The notes under the pieces are model-generated. The model made no database searches. It saw only the letters and a list, made by a program, of their open reading frames with translations, and had not been told where the DNA came from. Positions 1 through 7,716 of a stretch of DNA of 64,000 bases are shown piece by piece. The translations under genes and the position numbers were made by a program. Source of the stretch: Reyranella sp. (GTDB lineage Bacteria > Pseudomonadota > Alphaproteobacteria > Reyranellales > Reyranellaceae); NCBI RefSeq assembly GCF_004297265.1, contig NZ_SCUT01000050.1:271923-335922 (forward strand), given 5' to 3'. Each line of letters opens with the position of its first letter. Position 1 is the stretch's first letter.

Positions 1-156
1 GAGAAAGACGAGGTCGGGCCGCAGGCCGATGATATGGGCGCGGGCCGCTTCGCCGCTGTCGGCCTCGCCCGCGATCTCGACATCGGGATGAGCGGCGAGC
101 AGCCTCCGCATGGCACTGCGGGCGAGCGGCTCGTCGTCGACGATCAGGACCCGCAC
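1..156 (-). CDS. LytR/AlgR-type response regulator, N-terminal part (cut by window edge)
   Basis: The first 52 codons are present, starting at GTG 156 and running off the window. The translation opens VRVLIVDDEPLARSAMRRLL, the receiver-domain start with the paired acidic residues (DDE) that bind Mg2+ beside the phosphorylated Asp. The 'DDEPLAR' form is typical of LytTR-family regulators that work with LytS-type kinases. The gene overlaps the end of the kinase gene by 13 bp, and GGGGAG lies 4 bases before the GTG, so the two are probably co-translated. The DNA-binding domain is outside the window, so LytTR membership rests on the receiver sequence and the partner kinase. Confidence 0.85.
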   Translation of the reverse strand, partial: MRVLIVDDEPLARSAMRRLLAAHPDVEIAGEADSGEAARAHIIGLRPDLVFL

Positions 157-1307
157 GGTTCTCCCCGGAGTTCGAGCGTCGCGGTCACTTTCTTGTCGCC
201 GGCACGCTCGCCGATCTCGGCTAAGCTGAAGGCATGCCGGTCGGGATAGTGCAGCGCGAGACGACGGCGCACATTCTCCAACCCGATGCCGGGCCGCTGG
301 CGACGGGCCGATGGCCGCGTCGCGTCGAGCGTTCCCGTGTTCTCGACCTCGACATGCAGCGTATCGCCCGAGAGGCGGATGTCGACGCGAAGGTCGAGTC
401 CATCGTCACGCCGGCCATGTTTCACGGCATTCTCCACGAGCGGCTGCAGCAGGAAGCTGGCGATGCGCCGTTGCGCGGCCTCGGGCGTCACGTCGAGACG
501 GGTATGCAGGCGGTCGCCGAAGCGCGCCTTCTGGACGGCAAGATATGCCGCGAGCCCCGCGACCTCGCCCTCGACGGTCACCACCGTGTGATTGATGCCG
601 TCGAGCGAATGCCGAAGATAGGCCGTCAGGTTGCGCAGCATGTCCAGCGCCGCGGCCGGATGCTCGGGAATCTCCTCGGCGACGCCGTTCAGGGCGTTGA
701 ACAGGAAATGCGGGTCGAGCTGCAGGCGCAGCTGCTCGAGCTCCGCCCTCAATGCCGCGGCCTGCGCGCGCATGGTCCGGCGACGCTGTGCCTGCTTCGC
801 CAGCTCGGCGCGCAGCCAGAAGTAGGCGAGACTCCACCCCACGAGGGCAAAGAAGTAATGCACGAATGGGACGAAAAACTCTTCGACGCCGCGGCGACCG
901 GGCGGCACGATCCAGGGGAGAGCCTCATGCACAAGGACGACCGTGCTTGCGATGATGAAGGCGCCCAGCAGCGAGAGCAGGCCGATCAGCGCGACGCCTA
1001 CGACCGATACCCGGTTGGCGAAGGGCCGTGAGAGATAGATGCCACGCATGGCCGTCGAGATCGCCACCAGGCAGACCAGGAAGAGCGCCGTGCGCGCAAA
1101 GGCTATGGTGTAGCTATGAAAGGCGACACGCTGGGCAACCACGTCGGCGATCGCGAAGAGCCCCCAGCCCGCGATCTGAATTCGCCAGAACAGGGACAGA
1201 CCGTTCCACCGGGCGAGCAGGAATGCGGACAAGGCGGGAAGCTCCGGTCGGAACGGCTGAATCCCGTGGAAGATTGGGCATTTGGCGCGAGCAGGCAAGC
1301 GCTGCAT
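144..1307 (-). CDS. LytS-family sensor histidine kinase
   Basis: Membrane kinase that would phosphorylate the overlapping LytR-type regulator. The first half has about four hydrophobic segments, followed by a coiled coil, then the His_kinase block QLDPHFLFNALNGV with the phospho-accepting His, and an HATPase domain with N-box PLVENAVKHG and a late GIGLENVRRRL. The reading frame is open to 1400. I chose the ATG at 1307 because GCGGAG sits 6 bases ahead of it, because the 31 extra residues are Arg-rich and unlike a kinase start, and because the extra stretch would cover the divergent promoter. No extracellular sensing domain is evident, so the stimulus is unknown. Confidence 0.9.
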   Translation of the reverse strand: MQRLPARAKCPIFHGIQPFRPELPALSAFLLARWNGLSLFWRIQIAGWGLFAIADVVAQRVAFHSYTIAFARTALFLVCLVAISTAMRGIYLSRPFANRVSVVGVALIGLLSLLGAFIIASTVVLVHEALPWIVPPGRRGVEEFFVPFVHYFFALVGWSLAYFWLRAELAKQAQRRRTMRAQAAALRAELEQLRLQLDPHFLFNALNGVAEEIPEHPAAALDMLRNLTAYLRHSLDGINHTVVTVEGEVAGLAAYLAVQKARFGDRLHTRLDVTPEAAQRRIASFLLQPLVENAVKHGRRDDGLDLRVDIRLSGDTLHVEVENTGTLDATRPSARRQRPGIGLENVRRRLALHYPDRHAFSLAEIGERAGDKKVTATLELRGEPCGS

Positions 1308-1327
1308 GACCGGCTCCGCAAGACCGG

Positions 1328-1358
1328 TTCGTCGACTTTCCTGCCGCTTTCGTCGACT
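1328..1358. promoter_or_regulatory. candidate LytTR-type direct repeat in a divergent promoter
   Basis: TTCGTCGACT occurs at 1328-1337 and again at 1349-1358, a 21-bp period (two helical turns). LytTR regulators typically bind two direct repeats spaced this way. The repeats lie between the kinase start (1307, minus) and the cellulase start (1433, plus). Assignment to this regulator is inference. Confidence 0.4.
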
Positions 1359-1432
1359 AGGGACGGAGGCGCCGATGTAACGCCTCAATGTCGATGGCAT
1401 CTGTCACGCACGCAACCGAGCGGAGGGAAGCG

Positions 1433-4400
1433 ATGGCGACTGTGAAGTACGCGGTCAGGGACAACTGGGGTTCGGGCTTCATCGGCAACATGACGGTCGA
1501 GGGCGGCACCGCCGGTGTCCACGGCTGGACCGTCGAGTTCGATGCCGGCTTCGCCATCACCAACATCTGGGGCGCCGAGATCGTCAGCCATGTCGGCACG
1601 CACTATGTGCTCCGTAACGCCTCCTACAACGCCGACGTCTCCTCCGGCGGCAGCGTCACGTTCGGCTTCCAGGCGGCAACCGGCGCCACGGGCGGCACGA
1701 CGGCGACCGGCCTGTCGCTGAACGGCGCCGGCCAGGAGCCGCCACCGGTGCTGCCGGCGATCTCGGTCGGCGACGCGTCGCTCGTCGAGGGCAACAGCGG
1801 CACCAAGCAGATGGTCTTCACGGTGAGCCTCTCCAAGGCCGCCACCGGACCGGTGACGGTCAACTATGCGACCGCCAACGGCAGCGCGACGGCCGGCCAG
1901 GATTACGTCGCCAAGTCGGGCACGCTCAGCTTCGCCGCCGGCGAAACGCAGAAGACGGTCAGCATCACGGTCAACGGCGACACCGCGGTCGAACTCAACG
2001 AGACGCTGGCTCTCAACCTCTCGTCGCCGAGTGGCGCGACCATCGCCGACGGCGCGGCGGTCGGCACGATCATCACCGACGACGTCGTCGTTCCCAGGAT
2101 CGCCATCACGGACGCCACGGTGAAGGAAGGCGACAGCGGGACCCGCGACCTCTCCTTCACCGTCACGCTGTCGCAGGCCACCACCGGCACGGTTACTGTG
2201 ACCTACGGCACGGCGGACGGTACCGCCAAAGCCGGCCAGGATTACATCGCCCAGACCGGCACACTGACCTTCGCGCCCGGCGAGACCTCCAAGACGATCA
2301 AGGTCAAGGTTGCCGGCGACACGGCGATCGAAGGCAACGAGACGCTGAAGATCAACCTCACTTCGCCGACCGGCGCCACGATCGCCAACAGCGCCGCGAC
2401 CGGCACGATCGTGAACGACGATGCGCGGATTTCGGTCGCCGACGCCACGGTGACGGAAGGAAACAACGGCACCAGCAACCTGGCCTTCACCGTCACCCTG
2501 TCCGCCGCGGCGTCCGGTCCCGTCACCGTCGCCTATGCCACCAGCGACGTCTCCGCCAAGGCGGGCCAGGACTATGCCGCCCGGTCGGGCACGCTGACTT
2601 TTGCCGCCGGCGAGACGTCGAAGGTCGTTCTGGTGCCGGTGACGGGCGATACGATGGTGGAGGCCAACGAAACGCTGAGGCTCACCCTGTCGCAGCCGAC
2701 CGGCGCCACGATCGACGACGGCGTGGCCACCGGCACCATCGTCAACGACGACGTCGCGCCCCCGCCTTCGCTGTCGGTCAGCGATGCCTCATCGAGCGAA
2801 GGCAGCGCGGCAGCGCCCGGGCACACGACCTTCACCGTGAGCCTGTCGTCCGCGGCCGCGGGCCCGGTGACCGTGAACTTCGTGACGGCCAACGGTACGG
2901 CGGTGGCCGGCAGCGACTACGTGGCCCAGTCCGGCACGCTCACCTTCGCCGCCGGCGAAACACAGAAGACCATCCAGATCGCCACGATCGGCGATGCGGT
3001 CGTCGAGGCCAACGAGGGCTTCAGCGTCGTCCTGTCGAGCGCGACCGGCGCCACCATCGCCGACGCGACCGGCATCGGCACGATCGTCAACGACGACGTG
3101 GCGACGCCGGGCCAGCCGACGCTCAGCATCTCGGATGCCTCGGTGAACGAGGGCAATCCCGGCGGCGGCGCGGCGCCCGGCTGGCTCAGCACCTCGGGCA
3201 ACCAGATCGTCGACGCGGCCGGCCACTCGGTGCAGATCGCCGGCGTGAACTGGTTCGGCTTCGAATCGTCGACCTTCGCCCCGCACGGCCTGTGGACGCG
3301 CGGCTACAAGGACATGATGGACCAGATGGTGGACCAGGGCTTCAACACCATCCGCCTACCCTTCTCCAGCGAGATGCTGCACACGACCGCGGCACCCAAC
3401 GGCATCGACTTCAGCAAGAATCCCGACCTGCAGGGCCTGTCGGCGCTGCAGGTCATGGACAAGATCGTCGACTATGCCGGCGAGATCGGGCTCAAGATCA
3501 TCCTCGACCATCATCGCAGCAACGCCGGCGCCGGCACGTCCGAGAACGGCCTCTGGTACAACAGCCAGTACACGCAGGCCGCCTGGATCAACGACTGGAA
3601 GATGCTGGCGGCACGCTACGCCGACGATCCGGCGCTCATCGGCGCGGACCTGCACAACGAGCCCTACAACGGCACCTGGGGCGGCGGTGGCGCCAAGGAC
3701 TGGGCGCTGGCGGCCGAAACCGCCGGCAACGCCATCGGCACGGTCAACGCCAACTGGCTGATCTTCGTCGAGGGTGTCGGCACCTACAACGGCCAGAGCT
3801 ACTGGTGGGGCGGCAACCTGATGGGCGTGCGCGACCGGCCGGTCGACCTCGCGCTCGACAACAAGCTGGTCTATTCGGCGCACGACTATCCCAACTCGGT
3901 CTACGAGCAGTCGTGGTTCCAGGGCGCAGACTTCCCGGCGAACCTGCCCGCCAAGTTCGACCAGATGTGGGGCTACATCTACAAGGAAGGCATCGCCCCG
4001 GTGTGGATCGGCGAGTTCGGCACCAAGCTGGTCGACCCGAAGGATGCGCCGTGGCTGGAGGCGATCACCTCCTACCTGGGCGGCGACTTCAACAATGACG
4101 GCACGTCCGATCTCGCCGCGGGGCAGAAGGGACCGAGCTGGACCTTCTGGTCGTGGAATCCCAACTCGGGCGACACCGGCGGCATCCTGAACGACAACTG
4201 GACCACCGTGAACCAGACCAAGATGGGCTACCTGACGCCCATCGAGTACCAGTTCCACGAGGATGCGCCGGGCGACGGCGGCACGCCGAGCGGTCCGACG
4301 GCGAGCTTCGTCCTCACCCTCTCGGCGGCCGCCACGCACGAGGTGACGGTCGACTACCAGACCGTCTACGGCACGGCCGGCGCATCGGACTTCATCGCCA

Positions 4401-4915
4401 GCAACGGCCACGTCACCTTCGCGGCCGGCGAGCAGAGCAAGACGATCACGATCGAGATCTCGCCGGACAAGCTCGTCGAGGGCAACGAGCATTTCGGCGT
4501 CGTGCTGAGCAACGCCGTGGGCGCCACGATCGCGCGCGCCACCGGTACCGGCACGATCGTCGACGACGACACGGCGCCGACGACGCCCATCGATCCGACA
4601 CCGCCGTCGGGGTCGGGCGACCTTGAAGCCATGTTCGCGATCGTCAATTCCTGGTCGGGAGGCTTCAACGGCAGCGTGACGCTCGAGAATGACGGGGCGA
4701 GCGCGGTCAACGGCTGGCAGGTCAGGATCGACACGACCAACCAGATCACCGACATCTGGAACGCCGTCATCGTGTCGCACGATGCGAGCGGCTATGTCGT
4801 CAGCAACGCGTCGTACAACGGAACGATCGCCCATGACGGCGAAACCAGCTTCGGTTTCGTGGCCTCGGGCGCACAGAATCCATCGACCGTGCATATCGAC
4901 CTGCTGCACGTCTGA
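1433..4915 (+). CDS. modular GH5 cellulase: CBM2, Calx-beta x4, GH5 within a fifth Calx-beta, CBM2
   Basis: Predicted secreted endo-beta-glucanase of 1160 residues. Order: CBM2-like domain (about 1-95); four Calx-beta repeats (about 106-219, 221-330, 330-438, 443-558), each opening like 'SVxDAxxxEGNxG' and ending 'GTIVNDD'; the first strand of a fifth repeat (563-576); GH5 catalytic domain (about 582-940); the rest of the fifth Calx-beta (953-1045); and a C-terminal CBM2 (1061-1160). GH5 catalytic residues are the acid/base Glu743 in LHNEP and the nucleophile Glu861 in WIGEFG. ATG 1433 follows GGAGGG; an in-frame ATG at 1388 lacks a ribosome site. There is no N-terminal signal peptide and there are no RTX nonapeptides, so the export route (type I is plausible for Calx-beta proteins) is unknown. 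Confidence 0.9.
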   Translation: MATVKYAVRDNWGSGFIGNMTVEGGTAGVHGWTVEFDAGFAITNIWGAEIVSHVGTHYVLRNASYNADVSSGGSVTFGFQAATGATGGTTATGLSLNGAGQEPPPVLPAISVGDASLVEGNSGTKQMVFTVSLSKAATGPVTVNYATANGSATAGQDYVAKSGTLSFAAGETQKTVSITVNGDTAVELNETLALNLSSPSGATIADGAAVGTIITDDVVVPRIAITDATVKEGDSGTRDLSFTVTLSQATTGTVTVTYGTADGTAKAGQDYIAQTGTLTFAPGETSKTIKVKVAGDTAIEGNETLKINLTSPTGATIANSAATGTIVNDDARISVADATVTEGNNGTSNLAFTVTLSAAASGPVTVAYATSDVSAKAGQDYAARSGTLTFAAGETSKVVLVPVTGDTMVEANETLRLTLSQPTGATIDDGVATGTIVNDDVAPPPSLSVSDASSSEGSAAAPGHTTFTVSLSSAAAGPVTVNFVTANGTAVAGSDYVAQSGTLTFAAGETQKTIQIATIGDAVVEANEGFSVVLSSATGATIADATGIGTIVNDDVATPGQPTLSISDASVNEGNPGGGAAPGWLSTSGNQIVDAAGHSVQIAGVNWFGFESSTFAPHGLWTRGYKDMMDQMVDQGFNTIRLPFSSEMLHTTAAPNGIDFSKNPDLQGLSALQVMDKIVDYAGEIGLKIILDHHRSNAGAGTSENGLWYNSQYTQAAWINDWKMLAARYADDPALIGADLHNEPYNGTWGGGGAKDWALAAETAGNAIGTVNANWLIFVEGVGTYNGQSYWWGGNLMGVRDRPVDLALDNKLVYSAHDYPNSVYEQSWFQGADFPANLPAKFDQMWGYIYKEGIAPVWIGEFGTKLVDPKDAPWLEAITSYLGGDFNNDGTSDLAAGQKGPSWTFWSWNPNSGDTGGILNDNWTTVNQTKMGYLTPIEYQFHEDAPGDGGTPSGPTASFVLTLSAAATHEVTVDYQTVYGTAGASDFIASNGHVTFAAGEQSKTITIEISPDKLVEGNEHFGVVLSNAVGATIARATGTGTIVDDDTAPTTPIDPTPPSGSGDLEAMFAIVNSWSGGFNGSVTLENDGASAVNGWQVRIDTTNQITDIWNAVIVSHDASGYVVSNASYNGTIAHDGETSFGFVASGAQNPSTVHIDLLHV

Positions 4916-5223
4916 GTCGAACGTCTGAGGTGACGCTGCCAAGGTCTTTCCGTCTCGGATTGACCCACTAACCTCATCCTGAGGAGACCACGAAGTGGTC
5001 GTCTCGAAGGATGGGCAACAGACGCGGTGCGCGTGCCCACCCTTCGAGACGCTCACTGCGTTCGCTCCTCAGGGCGAGGTCGATGTTGGAACGTTCGACT
5101 GATTCAATCCCGCCCGGAGAAACTCTAAATTCAGCGGCGTCTCGCCCTGCAATCCACGACGCCCGCGGGGCGCTTCCGGTCATCACGCCCAGTGCCTAAA
5201 ATCGGCACCGGGAGGATTTGTGT
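4916..5223. other. 308-bp intergenic region holding a large imperfect palindrome
   Basis: No credible gene is seen on either strand. The region contains the palindrome at 4972-5079, and then GGAGG at 5211-5215, the ribosome site of the next gene. Confidence 0.7.
4972..5079. repeat. intergenic palindromic repeat (CATCCTGAG family)
   Basis: The outer arms CCTCATCCTGAGGAG and CTCCTCAGGGCGAGG are near-perfect inverted copies. The inner arms GTCTCGAAGGATGGGCA and TGCCCACCCTTCGAGAC pair with one mismatch, so the 108 bp can fold into one long hairpin. The CATCCTGAG core recurs in the palindrome at 15421. Elements of this kind are known to be scattered in alphaproteobacterial genomes; copy number here is not known. 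Confidence 0.75.
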
Positions 5224-6354
5224 ATGAAGTTCAGCTTCTCGAGCGAGCAGGAAGAGTTCAGGACCAGCCTGCGCCGCTTCCTGGCCGAGCGCTCGCCCAC
5301 CAAGGAAGTGCGGCGCCTGATGGAAACCGATGCCGGCTTCGAACCGGCGGCATGGCGCAAGCTCAATGCCGAGCTGGGACTGACCGCGGTGCGCATCCCG
5401 GAGGCTTATGGCGGACAGGGTTTCGGCTTCGGCGAACTCTGCATCGTGCTGGAGGAGATGGGCCGGGCGCTGCTCTGCGCGCCCTTCTTCTCGACGGCCG
5501 TCCTGGCGACCGGCGCCATCCTGAATGCCGGCACCGAAGCCGAGAAGCAGGCGCTGCTGCCCGGCATCGCCTCGGGCGACACGATCGCGACCCTGGCCTG
5601 GGTCGAGGATCCCGCGCATTGGGACGCCGCGGCCACCAGGATGACGGCCACCCCGTCGGGCGGCACCTGGAAGCTCGACGGCCACAAGAGCTATGTGCTG
5701 GACGGTCACACCGCCGACCTCATCGTCGTGCTGGCGCGTGCGGCGGGAACGTCGGGCGATGCGGGCCTCTCGCTGTTCACCGTCAAGGGCGATGCCAAGG
5801 GGCTGGAGCGGCGGAACCTCAAGGTGATGGACCCGACGCGCAAGCTGGCGCGGCTGGATTTCAAGGGTGTCGAGGCGACGCTCCTCGGCACGGCGGGCGC
5901 CGCGGCGGTCCCCTTTGCCCGCACCCTGGTCGAGGCGACGGTCTGCCTGTCGAACGAGATGGCGGGCGTTTCCGAGCGGCTGCGCGAGGATGCGCTGGCC
6001 TATGCGCAGATGCGCATGCAGTTCGGCCGGCCCATCGCCTCCTTCCAGTCGATGAAGCACAAGCAGGCCGACATGCTGGTCGACGTCGAACTGGCGAAGT
6101 CGGCGGCCTACTACGCCGCCGCCGCGCTCGACGAGGGTGACGAGGATATCGTCGCGGTCGCGTCGCTGGCCAAGGCGGCGGCCAGCGAGGCCGCCCTGCA
6201 GACGGGCATCCATGCCATCCAGATCCATGGCGGCATCGGCTTCACCTGGGACAACGACACCCATCTCTGGTTCAAGCGCGCCAAGAGCTCGGAGGTGCTG
6301 CTGGGCGATGCCCACCATCACCGCGAACAGATGATGCAGCACTGGGCCGCCTGA
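5224..6354 (+). CDS. acyl-CoA dehydrogenase (smaller member of a pair)
   Basis: FAD-dependent acyl-CoA dehydrogenase of 376 residues, predicted to insert an alpha-beta double bond into an acyl-CoA. It has the N-terminal helical domain (MKFSFSSEQEEFRTSLRRFL), a beta domain (AWVEDP region), and the C-terminal four-helix domain with MRMQFGRPIASFQSMKHKQAD and IHGGIGFTWDNDTHLWFKRA. The ATG at 5224 sits 8 bases after GGAGG; a TTG two codons earlier is less likely. The gene precedes a second dehydrogenase by 11 bp. Such tandem pairs often form heteromeric enzymes, as for the FadE pairs of steroid side-chain breakdown. The substrate cannot be read from the sequence. Confidence 0.88.
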   Translation: MKFSFSSEQEEFRTSLRRFLAERSPTKEVRRLMETDAGFEPAAWRKLNAELGLTAVRIPEAYGGQGFGFGELCIVLEEMGRALLCAPFFSTAVLATGAILNAGTEAEKQALLPGIASGDTIATLAWVEDPAHWDAAATRMTATPSGGTWKLDGHKSYVLDGHTADLIVVLARAAGTSGDAGLSLFTVKGDAKGLERRNLKVMDPTRKLARLDFKGVEATLLGTAGAAAVPFARTLVEATVCLSNEMAGVSERLREDALAYAQMRMQFGRPIASFQSMKHKQADMLVDVELAKSAAYYAAAALDEGDEDIVAVASLAKAAASEAALQTGIHAIQIHGGIGFTWDNDTHLWFKRAKSSEVLLGDAHHHREQMMQHWAA

Positions 6355-6365
6355 GGAGCAAGAAG

Positions 6366-7622
6366 ATGAGCGAACTCACCGAAGACTCCGTGCGCGCCGA
6401 AGTCCGCGCCTGGCTCGAAGCCAACTGGAATCCCGAGCTGGGCCTGGTCGAATGGCGCAACAAGCTCGCGGATTCCGGCTGGGGTGTGCCCACCTGGCCC
6501 AAGCAATGGTACGGCCGCGACCTGCCGCAGGCGTTCCAGGCTGTCGTCGACGAGGAATTCCAGAGGATCGGCGCAATCGGCGTCGCCAAGGCCGGCATCC
6601 GCACGCTTGCGGCCGCGACCATCCTGGAGCACGGCAGCGACCTGCATAAGGAGAAGTTCCTGCGCCGCATCCTCACCGGCGAGGATACATGGTGCCAGCT
6701 GTTCAGCGAGCCGGGCTCCGGCTCCGACGTGGCGGGCGCCGTCACCCGCGCCGAGATGCAGGGCAACAAGTGGGTCGTGAACGGCCAGAAGGTCTGGACG
6801 ACCTCGGCGCATCACGCTCATTGGGGCCTGCTGCTGGCCCGCACCGACTGGGACAAGACCAAGCACAAGGGTCTCTCCTACTTCATCCTCGACATGCACC
6901 AGCCCGGCGTGAACGTGCAGCCGCTGAAGCAGATGAACGGCCATGCCTCGTTCAACCAGGTGTTCATGACCGACGCTGTGGTCGAGCCGGAGTTCCTGGT
7001 CGCCAACGTGGGCGACGGCTGGGCCGTCACGACCACGACCCTGATGCACGAGCGCCGCGGCGCCGATGGCTTGCGCACCTGGGCGATGGGTTCGGACCGC
7101 AAGGGCCGCATCTACGACGAGGAGCGGGCCGAGATCGCCACGACGATGGAGCCCTACAAATGGTATCCGCAGCGCGCGGGCCGGGTCGATCTGATCCTGC
7201 AGCGGGCGAAAGAGACCGGCCGCTTCGACGATCCCGTGGTGCGCCAGGAGATCGCCAGGCTGCTGGTCATGTCCAAGGCCGCTGAATGGACGGCGCGCCG
7301 CGCCCGCGCCGCCGCCCAGCAGGGCAAGCCGCAGGGTCCCGAAGGCTCGCTCGGCAAGCTGGTCTCCAGCCATGTCGCCCGCGCCGCCGCGCGCGTGCAC
7401 ACCCAGCTCTCCGGGGCCGATGCGCTGCTGTCCGGCTCCGACAGCCCGATGAACGGCGTCATCGCGGAAATCCTGGTATCGGTTCCGGCGACGTCGATCG
7501 CCGGCGGCACCGACGAGATCCAGCGCAACATCATCTCCGAGCGCGTCCTCAAGATGCCCAAGGAGCCGAGCATCGACACGACCAAGCCCTTCAGGGACGT
7601 GCCGCGCAATACGGTGCGATAA
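6366..7622 (+). CDS. acyl-CoA dehydrogenase (larger member of a pair)
   Basis: Acyl-CoA dehydrogenase of 418 residues with a flavin-contact stretch (LFSEPGSGSDVAG), VNGQKVWTTSAHHAHWG in the beta domain, and the C-terminal IAGGTDEIQRNIISERVLKMP. The usual YEGT catalytic-loop form is AGGT here, so the catalytic Glu may come from another position, as in some long-chain enzymes, or from the partner subunit. Translation starts 11 bp after the preceding gene behind GAGGAG, so the two are one operon. A strong terminator follows at 7638. A heteromeric enzyme is inferred from the pairing. Confidence 0.88.
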   Translation: MSELTEDSVRAEVRAWLEANWNPELGLVEWRNKLADSGWGVPTWPKQWYGRDLPQAFQAVVDEEFQRIGAIGVAKAGIRTLAAATILEHGSDLHKEKFLRRILTGEDTWCQLFSEPGSGSDVAGAVTRAEMQGNKWVVNGQKVWTTSAHHAHWGLLLARTDWDKTKHKGLSYFILDMHQPGVNVQPLKQMNGHASFNQVFMTDAVVEPEFLVANVGDGWAVTTTTLMHERRGADGLRTWAMGSDRKGRIYDEERAEIATTMEPYKWYPQRAGRVDLILQRAKETGRFDDPVVRQEIARLLVMSKAAEWTARRARAAAQQGKPQGPEGSLGKLVSSHVARAAARVHTQLSGADALLSGSDSPMNGVIAEILVSVPATSIAGGTDEIQRNIISERVLKMPKEPSIDTTKPFRDVPRNTVR

Positions 7623-7637
7623 TTAATAATCGACCGG

Positions 7638-7669
7638 CGGCGGTGTCCCTGACACCGCCGTCTTTCTTT
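7638..7669 (+). terminator. rho-independent terminator after the acyl-CoA dehydrogenase pair
   Basis: Perfect 10-bp stem CGGCGGTGTC (7638-7647) / GACACCGCCG (7651-7660) with a 3-base loop, followed by TCTTTCTTT. It ends the two-gene operon 16 bases after the stop codon. Confidence 0.9.
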
Positions 7670-7716
7670 GTGATGCCGATTGTCTTCGCGGCCTCGCGAC
7701 CGATAGTGTCTGCAAC

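Noticed and set aside
1308..1400. N-terminal extension of the LytS-type kinase
   Set aside because: Arg-rich residues unlike the family, no ribosome site at 1400, and overlap with the divergent promoter; ATG 1307 has a good site.
3356..5056. 566-codon open frame on the minus strand
   Set aside because: Antisense to the GH5 cellulase, with typical shadow-frame composition.
4972..5079. CRISPR-like repeat
   Set aside because: It is a single large palindrome without regularly spaced direct repeats; no CRISPR array was seen anywhere in the window.
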